A stretch of DNA of 64,000 nucleotides from Neobacillus niacini (GCF_023715785.1 NZ_JAMBOX010000004.1:226956-290955), one strand, 5' to 3'. Counted from the first letter of the stretch, positions 26,950-37,154 are shown. The notes: generated by a model not told the origin, from the letters alone. Translations and numbers: made by a program.

Positions 26950-28704
26950 ATGACCCAATTATTAAAGAACGAAAAAGGCTATATGCTTGTACTCACGCTT
27001 GCCGTCATCCTCATCATTATGATCATGGGATTAAGTATAATGACCATCACAACAAATGGTTTAGCCAAAAACAAAACGAGAGAAAACATTGTACAAGGTA
27101 CCGATTTGGCGGACAAAGGGACAGAATACATGATTAAAAGTCTCCAAATGGAATTGGAAAAATATATTACTGCCGGCAATGTTGGAAAAAAGGGTTTCAG
27201 AGAAAAATTAACAAGTCTTCTTACATCCAGCAGCATGATTTGTAAATCAGATGGCACAGGCGGAATTGAAATTCCAGGTGAAACCGGAAATACAAAAGTA
27301 TGTATTGATGCTGGTAATATTGGAAATGTCTACAGCAGTGAAGGCGAATTAATGGAATTAAAGAAGAGAGTACCGCTTATAAGTACAGGTATTGTGAATG
27401 GAAAGATAAAAAAAACTACAACAGAAGTTGTGATTGGAACAGACGCAGTTCCGGATCAATTACGTTATTCCCTTTCAACAAATAATGGTGGTAATCTATA
27501 TCTACATGGTGGAATTGAAGTCCAAGGAGATATTAAAACGGATGAAAATTTAATTTTGTCTAGCAATGCTACTTGGTTTAGTGGCAATACCGCTAAATGG
27601 CAACCAAGTGTAAGGGCGAAATTAACGCCAGGTCCTGGAAGTGTTGCTCCAAAGATTATTTTTAGTAAGGAAAATAAAGGAGTATATGATTTAAAAAAAT
27701 TCGAAGAATATGATAAACATATTTCGGGTGCTAATCTTGAGAAAACCAGTTATTACACTAAATATAATCCAGCGATTGAAAGCGATCAAAACAGCATATC
27801 CAATCTATTTTTTAATAGTCCCAAAATTAGTGTATTAACAAAAACAACAATCCCACAGGACACTCTCGATATCACAAAAAAAATTACTGATAAATATAAA
27901 CTATCTTCAAATAAGTATAATTATACAAATAATTTAAATATTACTGATTCTAATCATCCTACACGAAATATTAATAAAACGGATGTTGTTTTCGTTAGTG
28001 ATACCGGTACTGAAAAAGTTCAAGAGACATACACGTATTTTGATAAGGTATGTGCTAAAAGCTTTTTTGGCATTTGTTATGAATGGAAACAAGAAGAAAA
28101 AACAGGTACTAGATGGGTTGATAAAGATACGTATAAATTAGGAAATATGACAATTAATGGTGGAAGTGGAAAAAGAGAAATTACATTAAAAGGTACTTAT
28201 TTTGTTTATGGAGATTTAGTGATTAGGAATGTAAATTTAAAGGCAGATGCCATTATTTATGTTCAGGGCAAAGTAGATATTTCAGAAAGTACTATAACTG
28301 GTGTTGATAACAATAGTACATTAATCATTTTTGCAAATGGAAATGTAGATATGTATAATATGTCAGTTGATAGCGGTCAGAACGGAGCTACAAAAATAAA
28401 AGGTTTTTTCTATACAAACCAAGATATGATCATGTATGGCGTAGGTTCGAATATCAACTTAACTGGTGGAATCTCAGCTCGTCGATTAATTTTAACCGCT
28501 GTACGTGGAAATACTAATAATGGGAATTATTTATCTGCTACCCAACAAGCACAGATAACAAATGGAGTTGCCTCACAATATTCAAGATTAAAAATTATTT
28601 ACGATCAAGATTTAATTTCAACCTATACATCATTTAAAAGAGATGAAGAGGAAGAATATATTACTTCTTTAAGTGATCCTGAAATTGTGAAGAGAACCAA
28701 TTAA
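26950..28704 (+). CDS. Large PilX-like pilus tip protein
   Basis: A 584-residue protein. After a short N-terminus (KNEKGYMLVLTLAVILIIM) a PilX_N-like helix runs to about residue 60; Gly at the leader end is present but Glu5 is not, typical of the PilX/PilK class placed at the pilus tip. The rest is a large Asn/Thr/Lys-rich extracellular domain. A repetitive beta-strand region at about 400-510 (ITLKGTYFVYGDLVIRNVNL, IIYVQGKVDISESTITG) reads like beta-helix coils. Two cysteines flank KSFFGI. The size suggests a tip adhesin, which is inference. A strong terminator follows. Confidence 0.75.
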   Translation: MTQLLKNEKGYMLVLTLAVILIIMIMGLSIMTITTNGLAKNKTRENIVQGTDLADKGTEYMIKSLQMELEKYITAGNVGKKGFREKLTSLLTSSSMICKSDGTGGIEIPGETGNTKVCIDAGNIGNVYSSEGELMELKKRVPLISTGIVNGKIKKTTTEVVIGTDAVPDQLRYSLSTNNGGNLYLHGGIEVQGDIKTDENLILSSNATWFSGNTAKWQPSVRAKLTPGPGSVAPKIIFSKENKGVYDLKKFEEYDKHISGANLEKTSYYTKYNPAIESDQNSISNLFFNSPKISVLTKTTIPQDTLDITKKITDKYKLSSNKYNYTNNLNITDSNHPTRNINKTDVVFVSDTGTEKVQETYTYFDKVCAKSFFGICYEWKQEEKTGTRWVDKDTYKLGNMTINGGSGKREITLKGTYFVYGDLVIRNVNLKADAIIYVQGKVDISESTITGVDNNSTLIIFANGNVDMYNMSVDSGQNGATKIKGFFYTNQDMIMYGVGSNINLTGGISARRLILTAVRGNTNNGNYLSATQQAQITNGVASQYSRLKIIYDQDLISTYTSFKRDEEEEYITSLSDPEIVKRTN

Positions 28705-28743
28705 TAAGGTACCACCCAAACAACTCTATCAATTCATATTCCT

Positions 28744-28781
28744 CCTCAATCTACCTACTCACTAGATTGAGGGGTTTTTTT
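28744..28781 (+). terminator. Terminator of the minor pilin operon
   Basis: Ten-base arms CCTCAATCTA and TAGATTGAGG with a 9-base loop, followed by GGTTTTTTT. A second inverted repeat (AACCATTTTG/CAAAATGGTT, 28795-28826) lies just after it. Confidence 0.92.
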
Positions 28782-28916
28782 GAATTTTTTAAAAAACCAT
28801 TTTGTCATCATTCTGTCAAAATGGTTTATTATTTGAAGGGAATTTTTGAAGGATTATGAAGAAGAGTGTCGAAAGAGATAAATGGCTAGAAAATAATAGA
28901 GAAATGGGGAATGAAA

Positions 28917-29303
28917 ATGAAAAGAGTATTACCGATCCTAATTGGGAGTCTAATTGGTTTATTTCTCTTTGTAATGCCGGGCAGTTATGTAGAAGCAGCA
29001 GCAGAGGTAAATCCGATTATTCAATCTGCTGATGACGATTGTGCCTGCCATGATGTGACTCCGATTGAAGGAATCGAAAAGGTAAAAATAACCGCGAATC
29101 TCCTCATCAGTTTTGATTTTTGGAAAGCAAGTTTGCAAGCACTGAAAGAAGGGTACTACATAAAAGATATTACAAAAATTGAAGTAATTAAGCATAATCA
29201 AACTGGGCAAGTAATGGTTGGTGTCGCGTTTGAAAATAGTAAGGGAAAAGTAAAAATGTATGTATTCTCGAATGGCAAATTCCTTGGGGCAACCCCCTTG
29301 TAA
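28917..29303 (+). CDS. Small secreted protein of unknown function
   Basis: A 128-residue protein with an N-terminal signal peptide (MKRVLPILIGSLIGLFLFVM, cleavage likely near VEAAA). A mature part of about 100 residues starts with an acidic DDDCACHD stretch holding two cysteines close together. The start at 28917 is preceded by GGGGA with a six-base gap; the ATG two codons upstream touches it. It stands alone between the pilus cluster and a GGDEF gene. No family recognised. Confidence 0.65.
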   Translation: MKRVLPILIGSLIGLFLFVMPGSYVEAAAEVNPIIQSADDDCACHDVTPIEGIEKVKITANLLISFDFWKASLQALKEGYYIKDITKIEVIKHNQTGQVMVGVAFENSKGKVKMYVFSNGKFLGATPL

Positions 29304-29370
29304 TCTCATCTGATATGAAAGAGCATTACATAATTCCATAGTTCAAGTAGACAATTTTTGCTATTAATAC

Positions 29371-29413
29371 ATAAAATGGGTGCTCACAACTTCAGTTGGA
29401 ACATCCATTTTAT
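29371..29413. terminator. Inverted repeat between convergent genes
   Basis: ATAAAATGG (29371-29379) and CCATTTTAT (29405-29413) with partly paired interior lie between the convergent secreted-protein and GGDEF genes. There is no clear T-run, so terminator function is tentative. Confidence 0.45.
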
Positions 29414-29415
29414 GT

Positions 29416-31134
29416 TTAATGCGACGTATACTCCGCAACCCGATTCCGTCCCGCCTGCTTCGCCCCTATATACAACGCCCTGTCCGCATGACGAACCAGC
29501 GCCAACGAATCCTCCGCATCCTCTGGTGCCGTAGCCACTCCAATTGAAACGGTTACCTTTACTTGAATTTTCTTCTGTTCCTGATCAAGAGCTTGATAAA
29601 GGATAAATGGCCAGTTGGCAATCGATTGTCTGATTTGCTCAGCAATCTGGGATGCTTCTTCCTTCGAAATATCAGGCAGGAGCACCACAAATTCTTCGCC
29701 GCCATAACGGGCTACGGTTCCGCGGGTCGCTACCAATTTACTAATACGATTGGCGATATCACGAAGGATTTCATTGCCGCTTTGATGGCCGTAAGTGTCA
29801 TTTATAGTTTTAAAATGATCGATATCCAGAATGATTAACGATAGCATCCGATGTTCGAACCTTGTCAATCGTTCAAATTCTTTATGTAATAATTCCTCAA
29901 AATAGCGATAATTATATAAATTGGTTAAGGCACAGCGTTCGCTTTGGTTTTTGGTCCGTTCATAGTGTTTGGCATTTTCCATTGCCACAGCAAAATAGGA
30001 ACAGAGAATGTCGACAATGGTTAACTGATATTTTTCATATGCCCGTTTCGTTCTGGAGGCAAGCAATAAGATCCCGATCACCTTTTTATTGCGGATGATG
30101 GGAACGCATAGAATGGCTTCGGTATCATCTGGCAAATATCCTTTGGTTTTCTGCTGCCAGTCTTTTTTGGCGGAAAAAATTAGTGCCTCTTGTTTGTCCC
30201 ACACCAACCCGCAAATGCCATCCCCTTTTTTCAGCGGAGGCATTTCCATGTATGTGCCTTCTCCAGACTCGATCCGGCGGCTCAATTTTAGCTCATCGCC
30301 TACCTTTTCAAAGATATAAGCATAATCAACGGGAAGCATTTCCCCAAGCTTTTGAATAAACAAATTGATAACATCATCCACCCGCAGGCGTTCTGCCATC
30401 TGGTGGCCAATTTCAGCAGCATCTTGTAAATAATGATTAATTTTTTGACTTGAATAATAGAGTTGAAAAATAAGCGATACACTGACAAACGGCAGGCCAA
30501 CAAACAGAATGGCCAGTAAACCAACCTGTTTGAATAGAATGTAGAGAACAATTCCGATTGGTAATGTTATCACTGTCGTTAACGTTTCAACAAAAAAGTC
30601 TTTTCCAAAAAAAGCTTCTTTTCGCTTGTATATATAGTAGAAATTAAACGAGACAATAATTTGATTCACAAAATAGTATAGAACCGCATAAAAGACAGCC
30701 AGCCATAATGCCTTAGTGTCAGTGGATAAAGACGGTGCAGTTTGACCGCCGAGTCCGTAATAAGCTGCACCGCTGACGAAGGAGACAATAAAGAACATCA
30801 TCAAATTAAACGGCAAGCGGAAAAGTTGTTCTTTTGGCAACCTAATTTTTATAAATAACGCCACAACAGCAATCTGGCTAATGACCAATTCAATAAATAG
30901 GCCAAACGTTAAAAAAGTGGCCAATGCCACCCATTGGATTAAGAAAATAGGAGTATGATTAATCATGATCGGCATGGCGGCAACTAGTACCGTCAACACC
31001 AAAAATGCCAGTAGTTTCAGCCAATTACCTGAAAATTGTGGAGGATAGGCCTGATAGGTAAACCACATTCCCGCAGGAACCAGTAAAAGCCATACCAGAA
31101 ATATCGTCTTTTGAACATGCGGTTTCACCCCCAT
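29416..31134 (-). CDS. Membrane GAF-GGDEF diguanylate cyclase
   Basis: A 572-residue predicted c-di-GMP synthase. About seven membrane segments lie in residues 10-225. A GAF domain occupies about 245-390 (MLPVDYAYIFEKVGDEL, GICGLVWDKQEALIF, ILCVPIIRNKKVIG). The GGDEF domain runs from about 400 to 565, with GGEEF at 478-482 and LDIDHFKTINDTYGHQSG. The RxxD inhibitory site five residues before GGEEF is absent (RGTV), so product feedback is not expected. It lies beside the pilus cluster; control of pili by c-di-GMP is plausible but inferred. Confidence 0.9.
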   Translation of the reverse strand: MGVKPHVQKTIFLVWLLLVPAGMWFTYQAYPPQFSGNWLKLLAFLVLTVLVAAMPIMINHTPIFLIQWVALATFLTFGLFIELVISQIAVVALFIKIRLPKEQLFRLPFNLMMFFIVSFVSGAAYYGLGGQTAPSLSTDTKALWLAVFYAVLYYFVNQIIVSFNFYYIYKRKEAFFGKDFFVETLTTVITLPIGIVLYILFKQVGLLAILFVGLPFVSVSLIFQLYYSSQKINHYLQDAAEIGHQMAERLRVDDVINLFIQKLGEMLPVDYAYIFEKVGDELKLSRRIESGEGTYMEMPPLKKGDGICGLVWDKQEALIFSAKKDWQQKTKGYLPDDTEAILCVPIIRNKKVIGILLLASRTKRAYEKYQLTIVDILCSYFAVAMENAKHYERTKNQSERCALTNLYNYRYFEELLHKEFERLTRFEHRMLSLIILDIDHFKTINDTYGHQSGNEILRDIANRISKLVATRGTVARYGGEEFVVLLPDISKEEASQIAEQIRQSIANWPFILYQALDQEQKKIQVKVTVSIGVATAPEDAEDSLALVRHADRALYIGAKQAGRNRVAEYTSH

Positions 31135-31203
31135 CCGACCTGCCCCCTTCCTAAATTTGGTTATTACAAGATAATTTCATTTTACCAAATGGCAAAAATT
31201 CTG

Positions 31204-32526
31204 TCATAAAGAAATCGTCATATTTTTCAAATATTTACGCACAAATGGTTTTGCTTCCGATATAAAGTACAGGGATCCTGTGATGACTAAAATTTCGTTT
31301 GACTCCAGGGACTGAATTTCTTCAGGGATATAGGTCTGCCAGTCATCAACTGCCAGTTTATTAGGAGATTGGCTGAGTTTCACCAGCTCTTCCGCTTTTG
31401 CAGCCCTTGGGAAATCGAAGCTGACAAAAGAAATTTGGCTGGCCATTTTGTCGAGTTTTGCAATCATCGCATCCAGTTTCTTATCTTTTAGGGCCGCAAA
31501 CACAATATGAATGCTTTTGCCCTCATACCGATTGGTCAATTCCTCTACCAATGCCGTGATTCCCTCGTCATTATGTGCCCCATCAATGATGACTAGCGGG
31601 TCCTCAGATAAAATTTCAAATCGGCCTGGCCAGTACGCCTGTTTTAATCCGTTTCGAATGGCTTGCTGGTTGAGAAGGAGTTCGCCTTGTTGAGTTAAAT
31701 ATTGCGCAGTCGTTACGGCAAGAGCAGCATTTTCGGTTTGATGCTGGCCCATCATCGATATTTCAAGCTGCTCCAAGTGATTGAATTGGGTCTGCAAGGT
31801 AAACTGTTCCCCATGGGCAAGTGACTCGTGATTGCTTATCGAAAAATTATGATTTAGTTTAAAAATAGGTGCCTGCATTGTGTCAGCCTGTTTTTGGATG
31901 ACTTTGAGAGCGCCGGGATGCTTAACCGCAGTGAAAATCGGTGTATGCTCCTTAATAATTCCCGCTTTTTCGAATGCTATTTCTTCATACGTGTTCCCTA
32001 GGATATTTGTGTGATCAAGCCCAATATTGGTAATGATCGATGCTAATGGGTTAATGATATTGGTGGAATCAAACCGGCCGCCTAAACCAACTTCATATAG
32101 GACGAGATCGATGCTGCTGTTATTGGCAAAATAATAGAACGACATCGCCGTAATAACTTCAAACTCGGTTGGCCCGCCGAGTTCTGTTTCCTCCAACTCA
32201 TCTGCCAACGGGCGGATGATATTGGCGAGGTCCATAATTTCCTGATCGCTGATTGGCTTGCCATTGACACTAATCCGCTCATTGAACTGTTCAATATATG
32301 GCGAGGTAAAGGTACCGACCGTATATCCACCAGCTTGAAGAATACAGCGCAAGAAGGTAACAGTCGACCCCTTACCGTTCGTTCCTCCAATATGAATGGT
32401 CTTCATTTTAGCTTCCGGATGGCCAAGCTTGTCCATCATCCATTCCATTCGCTTCAAACCGGGTTTAATGCCAAGTCTCAGTCGTCCATGAATCCAGTCA
32501 AGGGCTTCTTGATAGGTAGAAAACAT
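31204..32526 (-). CDS. folC: Folylpolyglutamate synthase / dihydrofolate synthase
   Basis: A 440-residue Mur-ligase-type ATPase adding glutamates to folate. The P-loop GGTNGKGST is at about 47-55, the omega-loop FTSPYIEQFNERISVNG follows, and VLYEVGLGGRFDSTN and ITNIGLDHTNILG are family motifs. The C-terminal Rossmann-like domain begins near residue 300 (DGAHNDEGI). It lies 64 bp downstream of valS, probably in the same T-box-controlled unit. Confidence 0.96.
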   Translation of the reverse strand: MFSTYQEALDWIHGRLRLGIKPGLKRMEWMMDKLGHPEAKMKTIHIGGTNGKGSTVTFLRCILQAGGYTVGTFTSPYIEQFNERISVNGKPISDQEIMDLANIIRPLADELEETELGGPTEFEVITAMSFYYFANNSSIDLVLYEVGLGGRFDSTNIINPLASIITNIGLDHTNILGNTYEEIAFEKAGIIKEHTPIFTAVKHPGALKVIQKQADTMQAPIFKLNHNFSISNHESLAHGEQFTLQTQFNHLEQLEISMMGQHQTENAALAVTTAQYLTQQGELLLNQQAIRNGLKQAYWPGRFEILSEDPLVIIDGAHNDEGITALVEELTNRYEGKSIHIVFAALKDKKLDAMIAKLDKMASQISFVSFDFPRAAKAEELVKLSQSPNKLAVDDWQTYIPEEIQSLESNEILVITGSLYFISEAKPFVRKYLKNMTISL

Positions 32527-32590
32527 TTTTGTTACCCCCTTTTAATAAAGCTGAGACGAACCCTAAGTTGGATTCGCCTCACTTCCCTTT

Positions 32591-35233
32591 TTATCCCTTT
32601 AATTCTTTAATTCGAGCTTCAACGATGCCGCGCTTTTCGAGATAGTCTCTCTCTTTGGCCCGTTCTTCGGCCACGACGTTTTCAGGCGCCTTTTTCATAA
32701 AGCCTTCGTTGCTTAATTTCTTTTGAACTCTTTCCACTTCTTTGTTTAGTTTATCCCATTCTTTTTCAAGACGGGCAATTTCTTCATCAATATTGATGAG
32801 ACCTTCGAGCGGAAGGATGATTTCCAAACCGGTAATAACCGCTGTCATCGCTTTGTCAGGAATGACAATGTCTGTATCCATTTGGAGTTCTTCCGGATTA
32901 CAGAAGCGCTCAATATAACTTCGGTTTTTCTCGACAGACTTTAGAATTTTTTCATCCTTCGCTTTTACAAGCATTTTAATTTTCTTGCTTAATGGTGTGT
33001 TAACCTCGGCACGAATGTTGCGAACCGAACGAATCATTTCCACAAGAAGCTTCATTTCTTCGGCAGCTTCATCATTAGTAAACTCAGGGTTAACTGCTGG
33101 CCAGCTTGCTACAGTAATTGATTCACCTGCATGCGGCAGGTTTTGCCAAATTTCCTCGGTGATAAATGGCATGAATGGATGCAGGAGGCGCATCGTTTGA
33201 TCCAGAACATAAGCTAGAATCGAACGGGTTGTTTTCTTAGCAGCTTCATCATCACCATAAAGCGGCAGCTTCGCCATTTCAATATACCAGTCGCAGAAAT
33301 CATCCCAGATGAAGTTGTAAAGCGCACGGCCAACCTCGCCAAATTCATAACGCTCGGAAAGCTTTGTCACGTGCTCAATCGTTTCATTTAAACGCGTTAA
33401 AATCCACTTATCAGCAACTGACTTTTCCCCGCTAAAATCAATTTCTTCATATGTGAGGCCATTCATATTCATGAGCGCGAAACGGGAAGCATTCCAGATT
33501 TTATTGGCAAAGTTCCAGGTTGCTTCCACTTTTTCTGTGCTATAGCGCAAGTCCTGGCCAGGTGATGAACCGGTAGACAGGAAGTATCTCAGGGCATCCG
33601 CACCATATTTGTCGATAACCTCCATCGGGTCAACACCGTTTCCAAGCGATTTACTCATTTTTCTTCCCTGTTCGTCACGAACGAGACCGTGGATGAGAAC
33701 ATCCTTGAACGGACGTTCGCCAGTAAATTCAATGCTTTGGAAGATCATCCTTGATACCCAGAAGAAAATGATATCGTACCCGGTAACAAGAACATCAGTT
33801 GGGAAGTAGCGTTTGAAATCAGCCGCTTCCTTATCAGGCCAGCCCATTGTCGAGAACGGCCATAGTGCCGAACTGAACCACGTATCCAACACGTCTTTGT
33901 CCTGTTCCCAGTTTTCAATGTCTGTCGGCGCCTCATGACCAACATAAACCTCACCGGTTTCCTTGTGATACCATGCTGGTATCCGGTGTCCCCACCACAA
34001 TTGTCTTGAAATACACCAGTCGCGGATATTTTCCATCCAATGCAGGTATGTCTTTTCGAAGCGATCCGGAACAAAGTGAACTTTGTTTTCCTTGCTTTGC
34101 AGGGCAATCGCTTCATCGGCGAGTGGCTGCATTTTTACAAACCATTGTGTTGAAAGATACGGCTCAACAACTGCACCGCTGCGCTCAGAGTGGCCAACAG
34201 AATGAAGATGCTCTTCAATTTTAAACAAAACGCCTTGCTCTTGAAGATCTTTAACAATTTGCTTACGGCATTCGAAGCGATCTAAGCCTTGGTACTTACC
34301 GGCGTTACCATTCATCGTGCCGTCCTCGTTCATGACAAGAACACGCTCCAGATTGTGTCGGTTACCTAGTTCAAAGTCGTTCGGGTCGTGGGCTGGGGTA
34401 ATTTTAACCGCCCCGGAGCCGAATTCCATATCGACATAATCATCAGCAACAATCGGGATTTCCCTGCCAACAATCGGAAGTTTTACGGTTTTTCCGATTA
34501 AATGCTTGTAACGATCATCTTCTGGATGAACAGCAACCGCTGTATCGCCGAGCATTGTTTCCGGACGAGTTGTAGCGACTTCAATATGTCCTGAACCGTC
34601 GGCAAGCGGGTAATTCATATGATAGAACGCACCTTGAACATCTTTATAAATAACCTCGATGTCCGAAAGTGCTGTTTTTGTTGATGGATCCCAGTTAATG
34701 ATATACTCACCGCGGTAGATGAGTCCTTTTTTATAAAGCGTGACGAAAACTTCACGAACAGCCTTTGAAAGACCCTCATCAAGAGTGAACCGCTCCCGAG
34801 AGTAATCGAGGCCAAGACCTAGTTTGGACCACTGCTGGCGGATGTGGGAGGCATATTCTTCCTTCCACTTCCATGTTTCCTCAACAAATTTCTCACGGCC
34901 AAGATCATAACGGCTTTTGCCTTCGCTGCGAAGTTTTTCTTCAACCTTTGCCTGGGTCGCAATCCCGGCATGGTCCATTCCCGGCAGCCAAAGAACATCA
35001 TAACCCTGCATTCGCTTCATGCGGGTCATAATATCCTGAAGTGTAGTGTCCCAGGCATGGCCTAAATGCAGCTTCCCAGTTACGTTTGGCGGCGGAATCA
35101 CGATGGTGTACGGTTGTTTCCCCTCGTCATCCTTTGCCTCGAAAAATTTTCCTTGCAGCCACCAGTCATAACGCCCTTTTTCAATACTTTGCGGGTCGTA
35201 TTTGGTCGGCATCGTAATTTCTTTTGTTTCCAT
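32591..35233 (-). CDS. valS: Valyl-tRNA synthetase
   Basis: An 880-residue class I tRNA synthetase. HIGH-type motif LHLGHAWD is near residue 57, the editing (CP1) domain follows, and KMSKS ([10 protein letters not shown]) is near 528. The anticodon-binding domain and a C-terminal coiled-coil arm ([19 protein letters not shown]) complete it. Length equals B. subtilis ValS. It is preceded by a T-box leader with a valine specifier. Confidence 0.98.
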   Translation of the reverse strand: METKEITMPTKYDPQSIEKGRYDWWLQGKFFEAKDDEGKQPYTIVIPPPNVTGKLHLGHAWDTTLQDIMTRMKRMQGYDVLWLPGMDHAGIATQAKVEEKLRSEGKSRYDLGREKFVEETWKWKEEYASHIRQQWSKLGLGLDYSRERFTLDEGLSKAVREVFVTLYKKGLIYRGEYIINWDPSTKTALSDIEVIYKDVQGAFYHMNYPLADGSGHIEVATTRPETMLGDTAVAVHPEDDRYKHLIGKTVKLPIVGREIPIVADDYVDMEFGSGAVKITPAHDPNDFELGNRHNLERVLVMNEDGTMNGNAGKYQGLDRFECRKQIVKDLQEQGVLFKIEEHLHSVGHSERSGAVVEPYLSTQWFVKMQPLADEAIALQSKENKVHFVPDRFEKTYLHWMENIRDWCISRQLWWGHRIPAWYHKETGEVYVGHEAPTDIENWEQDKDVLDTWFSSALWPFSTMGWPDKEAADFKRYFPTDVLVTGYDIIFFWVSRMIFQSIEFTGERPFKDVLIHGLVRDEQGRKMSKSLGNGVDPMEVIDKYGADALRYFLSTGSSPGQDLRYSTEKVEATWNFANKIWNASRFALMNMNGLTYEEIDFSGEKSVADKWILTRLNETIEHVTKLSERYEFGEVGRALYNFIWDDFCDWYIEMAKLPLYGDDEAAKKTTRSILAYVLDQTMRLLHPFMPFITEEIWQNLPHAGESITVASWPAVNPEFTNDEAAEEMKLLVEMIRSVRNIRAEVNTPLSKKIKMLVKAKDEKILKSVEKNRSYIERFCNPEELQMDTDIVIPDKAMTAVITGLEIILPLEGLINIDEEIARLEKEWDKLNKEVERVQKKLSNEGFMKKAPENVVAEERAKERDYLEKRGIVEARIKELKG

Positions 35234-35390
35234 CCGATTTTGCCCTCCTATTGTACATGCTTAAACATAAGTTCTTAATAAAGGCGGTGTGAGCAGAGCT
35301 ACACAATATTAAGTTGCAACGACTATCTTAGAAATTTCAGAAACCTATTGAGGAAACGAAATAAGGTGCGTCGCTCCGCCCCTGCACATA

Positions 35391-35645
35391 AAAAAACTCC
35401 ATTCGTCGTAAAAGGACGAATGGAGTTTGCTTCGCGGTACCACCTTTTTTCCAATCAAAAATCTGATTGGCACTTAAATCGATAACGGATTTGATCCGTC
35501 TTCAACTACAAGGATTCTTGAATCCGTTCGCAGAAGAAGCTCTTGGGCGACATTCCGATGGTCCGCTTAGGAAATCTTCCAGCTACTGATTTCCCTCTCT
35601 TTAAGCCGGCTGGCACCGTACTCTTCCCGGTCAAAGCTTAATTTT
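35391..35645 (-). promoter_or_regulatory. T-box riboswitch of valS (specifier GUC, valine)
   Basis: Read on the minus strand, Stem I begins near 35640. The lower specifier helix is CGGTG/CATCG, with a loop-E motif AGTA/GAA, followed by GTC at 35551-35549, a valine codon. The T-box sequence AAGGTGGTACCGCG follows further down, then a terminator with arms AAACTCCATTCGTC/GACGAATGGAGTTT and a run of T at about 35391-35430. Uncharged tRNA-Val would pair with the specifier and the T-box bulge and prevent termination. The remaining 157 bp to valS (35234-35390) shows no recognised element. Confidence 0.95.
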
Positions 35646-35658
35646 AAATTATATAGTT

Positions 35659-35688
35659 ATACTACCCAAAACAAGGGGTTGACGTCAA
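35659..35688 (-). promoter_or_regulatory. Predicted promoter of the valS T-box
   Basis: On the minus strand TTGACG (35688-35683), 18 bp, TAGTAT (35664-35659), just upstream of Stem I. Confidence 0.6.
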
Positions 35689-35800
35689 TCATCATAACCA
35701 AATTTATTTATTTTTATACTATGTAAGATTTTTGGAGAATTCACACAATTTACGAATATACATAAAATAAATGCAACAAATAAAATGGGGAGGTTTGTTG

Positions 35801-35989
35801 GTGAAGAATTTCCACAAGTATAAATACCGTCCCTGGTTCAGAACGTTTCGGAGATTGAGCGGACAGTTAATTATTCCGTTTATTATTTTTCAATTCTTGA
35901 GGACGATATTTTTGCCGACTGTTTTTGATGTGTTGTTGTTATCATTCTTTATCGTTATTGCCATCTCGATTTATTTTGAAATCATTTAA
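35801..35989 (+). CDS. Small two-span membrane protein
   Basis: A 62-residue protein of unknown function. A basic N-terminus (KNFHKYKYRPWFRTFRRL) is followed by two hydrophobic segments (GQLIIPFIIFQFLRTIF and FDVLLLSFFIVIAISIYF). The GTG at 35801 is seven bases after GGGGAGG; the ATG at 35771 lies upstream of that site and would read through it. It is the only plus-strand gene between 29.4 and 45.6 kb and ends in a bidirectional terminator, which supports it being real. Confidence 0.7.
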   Translation: MKNFHKYKYRPWFRTFRRLSGQLIIPFIIFQFLRTIFLPTVFDVLLLSFFIVIAISIYFEII

Positions 35990-36033
35990 GGAGCCCATTT
36001 AGCAGTTTAAATACATCTGCTACTGGGCTCCTT
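35988..36033. terminator. Bidirectional terminator, small membrane gene / ysxE
   Basis: Arms AAGGAGCCCATTTAGCAG (35988-36005) and CTGCTACTGGGCTCCTT (36017-36033) form a long stem that overlaps the stop codons of both convergent genes; TTCTTTTG follows on the plus strand. Confidence 0.85.
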
Positions 36034-37060
36034 CTTTTGCCTGCTGTTCAGCTGCTTTCCGCTGATTTTCGATTTCCGTCATTTTCGAAACGACATACTC
36101 GATATTCTTCAGATGAAAGTAACGTTGCTGGAGCTGACGGACTAATTTCAGCTCATTCCTCGGCCGCTTCTTTCGATAGTACTTTTCTACGATTTGGATC
36201 ACCTGGGTTGGATAGGCCAGATAGCTGTAGAACAATAGTTTTTCGTCATCCTTAAACGGAAAATATTTATAGTAATGATAAATCCAATCAATGACGTCAT
36301 CATTTCGTTTCGGTCCGGTATTTAATGCTCTCGATACATATGGCAGCAGGTCGTGAATCGGCGAACCGTAGCTCGCATTTTCGAAATTGATAAAATAGCC
36401 GTAGCCCCGCTCATCATAGACAAAATGATCGGACGCCACTTTGCCGTGTACAACAACCATTCGCGCTTTTTCGTTATCTTTTGTTTTCTCGTACCACTCC
36501 TCAAATTTCGTTTTTGAAAATCGGAGTGCCAGGTTGATTTCATTGTAGTATAGGCAATATAACAACTCGAATGGAGACATGTAGGTCTTTTTTTCACAAA
36601 CATCAATAAAACCATCTAAGAATTCCTGATGTTTATCGAGCTGCTGAATTGTTTTTTCATAATGCTCTATGCGTTCCTCTTTATTAATGGTAATTTCTTT
36701 TGCAGAAAGGGTGTGCAGTCTTGCCAGCTCACGAAACAGTTGGTGATGTGCCTGGCGGTTGCCCCTGCTGTCGTTTGACATCCAAGGCATGAGATAATAT
36801 AAATTATTTTCATGCAGTACAGCATACCTGCCGTCCATGGTGGGATAAATCGGCACGATGCGGTTATAGCCCTTTTGATAAAGGTAATGAACATGCCGGA
36901 TAAAATCCGTCCCGGTCGTCGGGGCAATTTTTTTTAAAGCAAAGGTGCCTTTGTTTGAGTAAATCTTTTGGATGCTGCCGTAATCTTCAACAAAGTGAGG
37001 CTCGACTTGATAGTGATCTAGTATGGGTGTCAGGGTATCAAGGCGATTGGAGTCATTCAT
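36020..37060 (-). CDS. ysxE: Spore coat protein YsxE (CotS family)
   Basis: A 346-residue protein with an aminoglycoside-phosphotransferase-like kinase fold, as in the CotS/CotI/YsxE/YutH coat proteins. VVHGKVASDHFVYDERGYG stands at the Brenner-like catalytic loop, with the usual His-x-Asp replaced (HGKVASDHF), and FINFENASYGSPIHDLLPY follows where the metal aspartate would be. The start at ATG 37058-37060, nine bases after AGAAGG, removes three residues. Directly downstream of spoVID, its usual partner on the spore surface. Confidence 0.92.
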   Translation of the reverse strand: MNDSNRLDTLTPILDHYQVEPHFVEDYGSIQKIYSNKGTFALKKIAPTTGTDFIRHVHYLYQKGYNRIVPIYPTMDGRYAVLHENNLYYLMPWMSNDSRGNRQAHHQLFRELARLHTLSAKEITINKEERIEHYEKTIQQLDKHQEFLDGFIDVCEKKTYMSPFELLYCLYYNEINLALRFSKTKFEEWYEKTKDNEKARMVVVHGKVASDHFVYDERGYGYFINFENASYGSPIHDLLPYVSRALNTGPKRNDDVIDWIYHYYKYFPFKDDEKLLFYSYLAYPTQVIQIVEKYYRKKRPRNELKLVRQLQQRYFHLKNIEYVVSKMTEIENQRKAAEQQAKEGAQ

Positions 37061-37115
37061 AGAACTCAACCTTCTTTCAAAAGGAGAAACAAATATTAAC
37101 TACCGGATAAGGTTT

Positions 37116-37154
37116 GAAAAAAGAAGGAGAGCAGGTCTAAAAATAAACCCGCTC
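37116..37154 (-). terminator. Terminator of spoVID
   Basis: On the minus strand GAGCGGGT (37154-37147) pairs with ACCTGCTC (37136-37129), followed by TCCTTCTTTTTTC. Confidence 0.75.
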
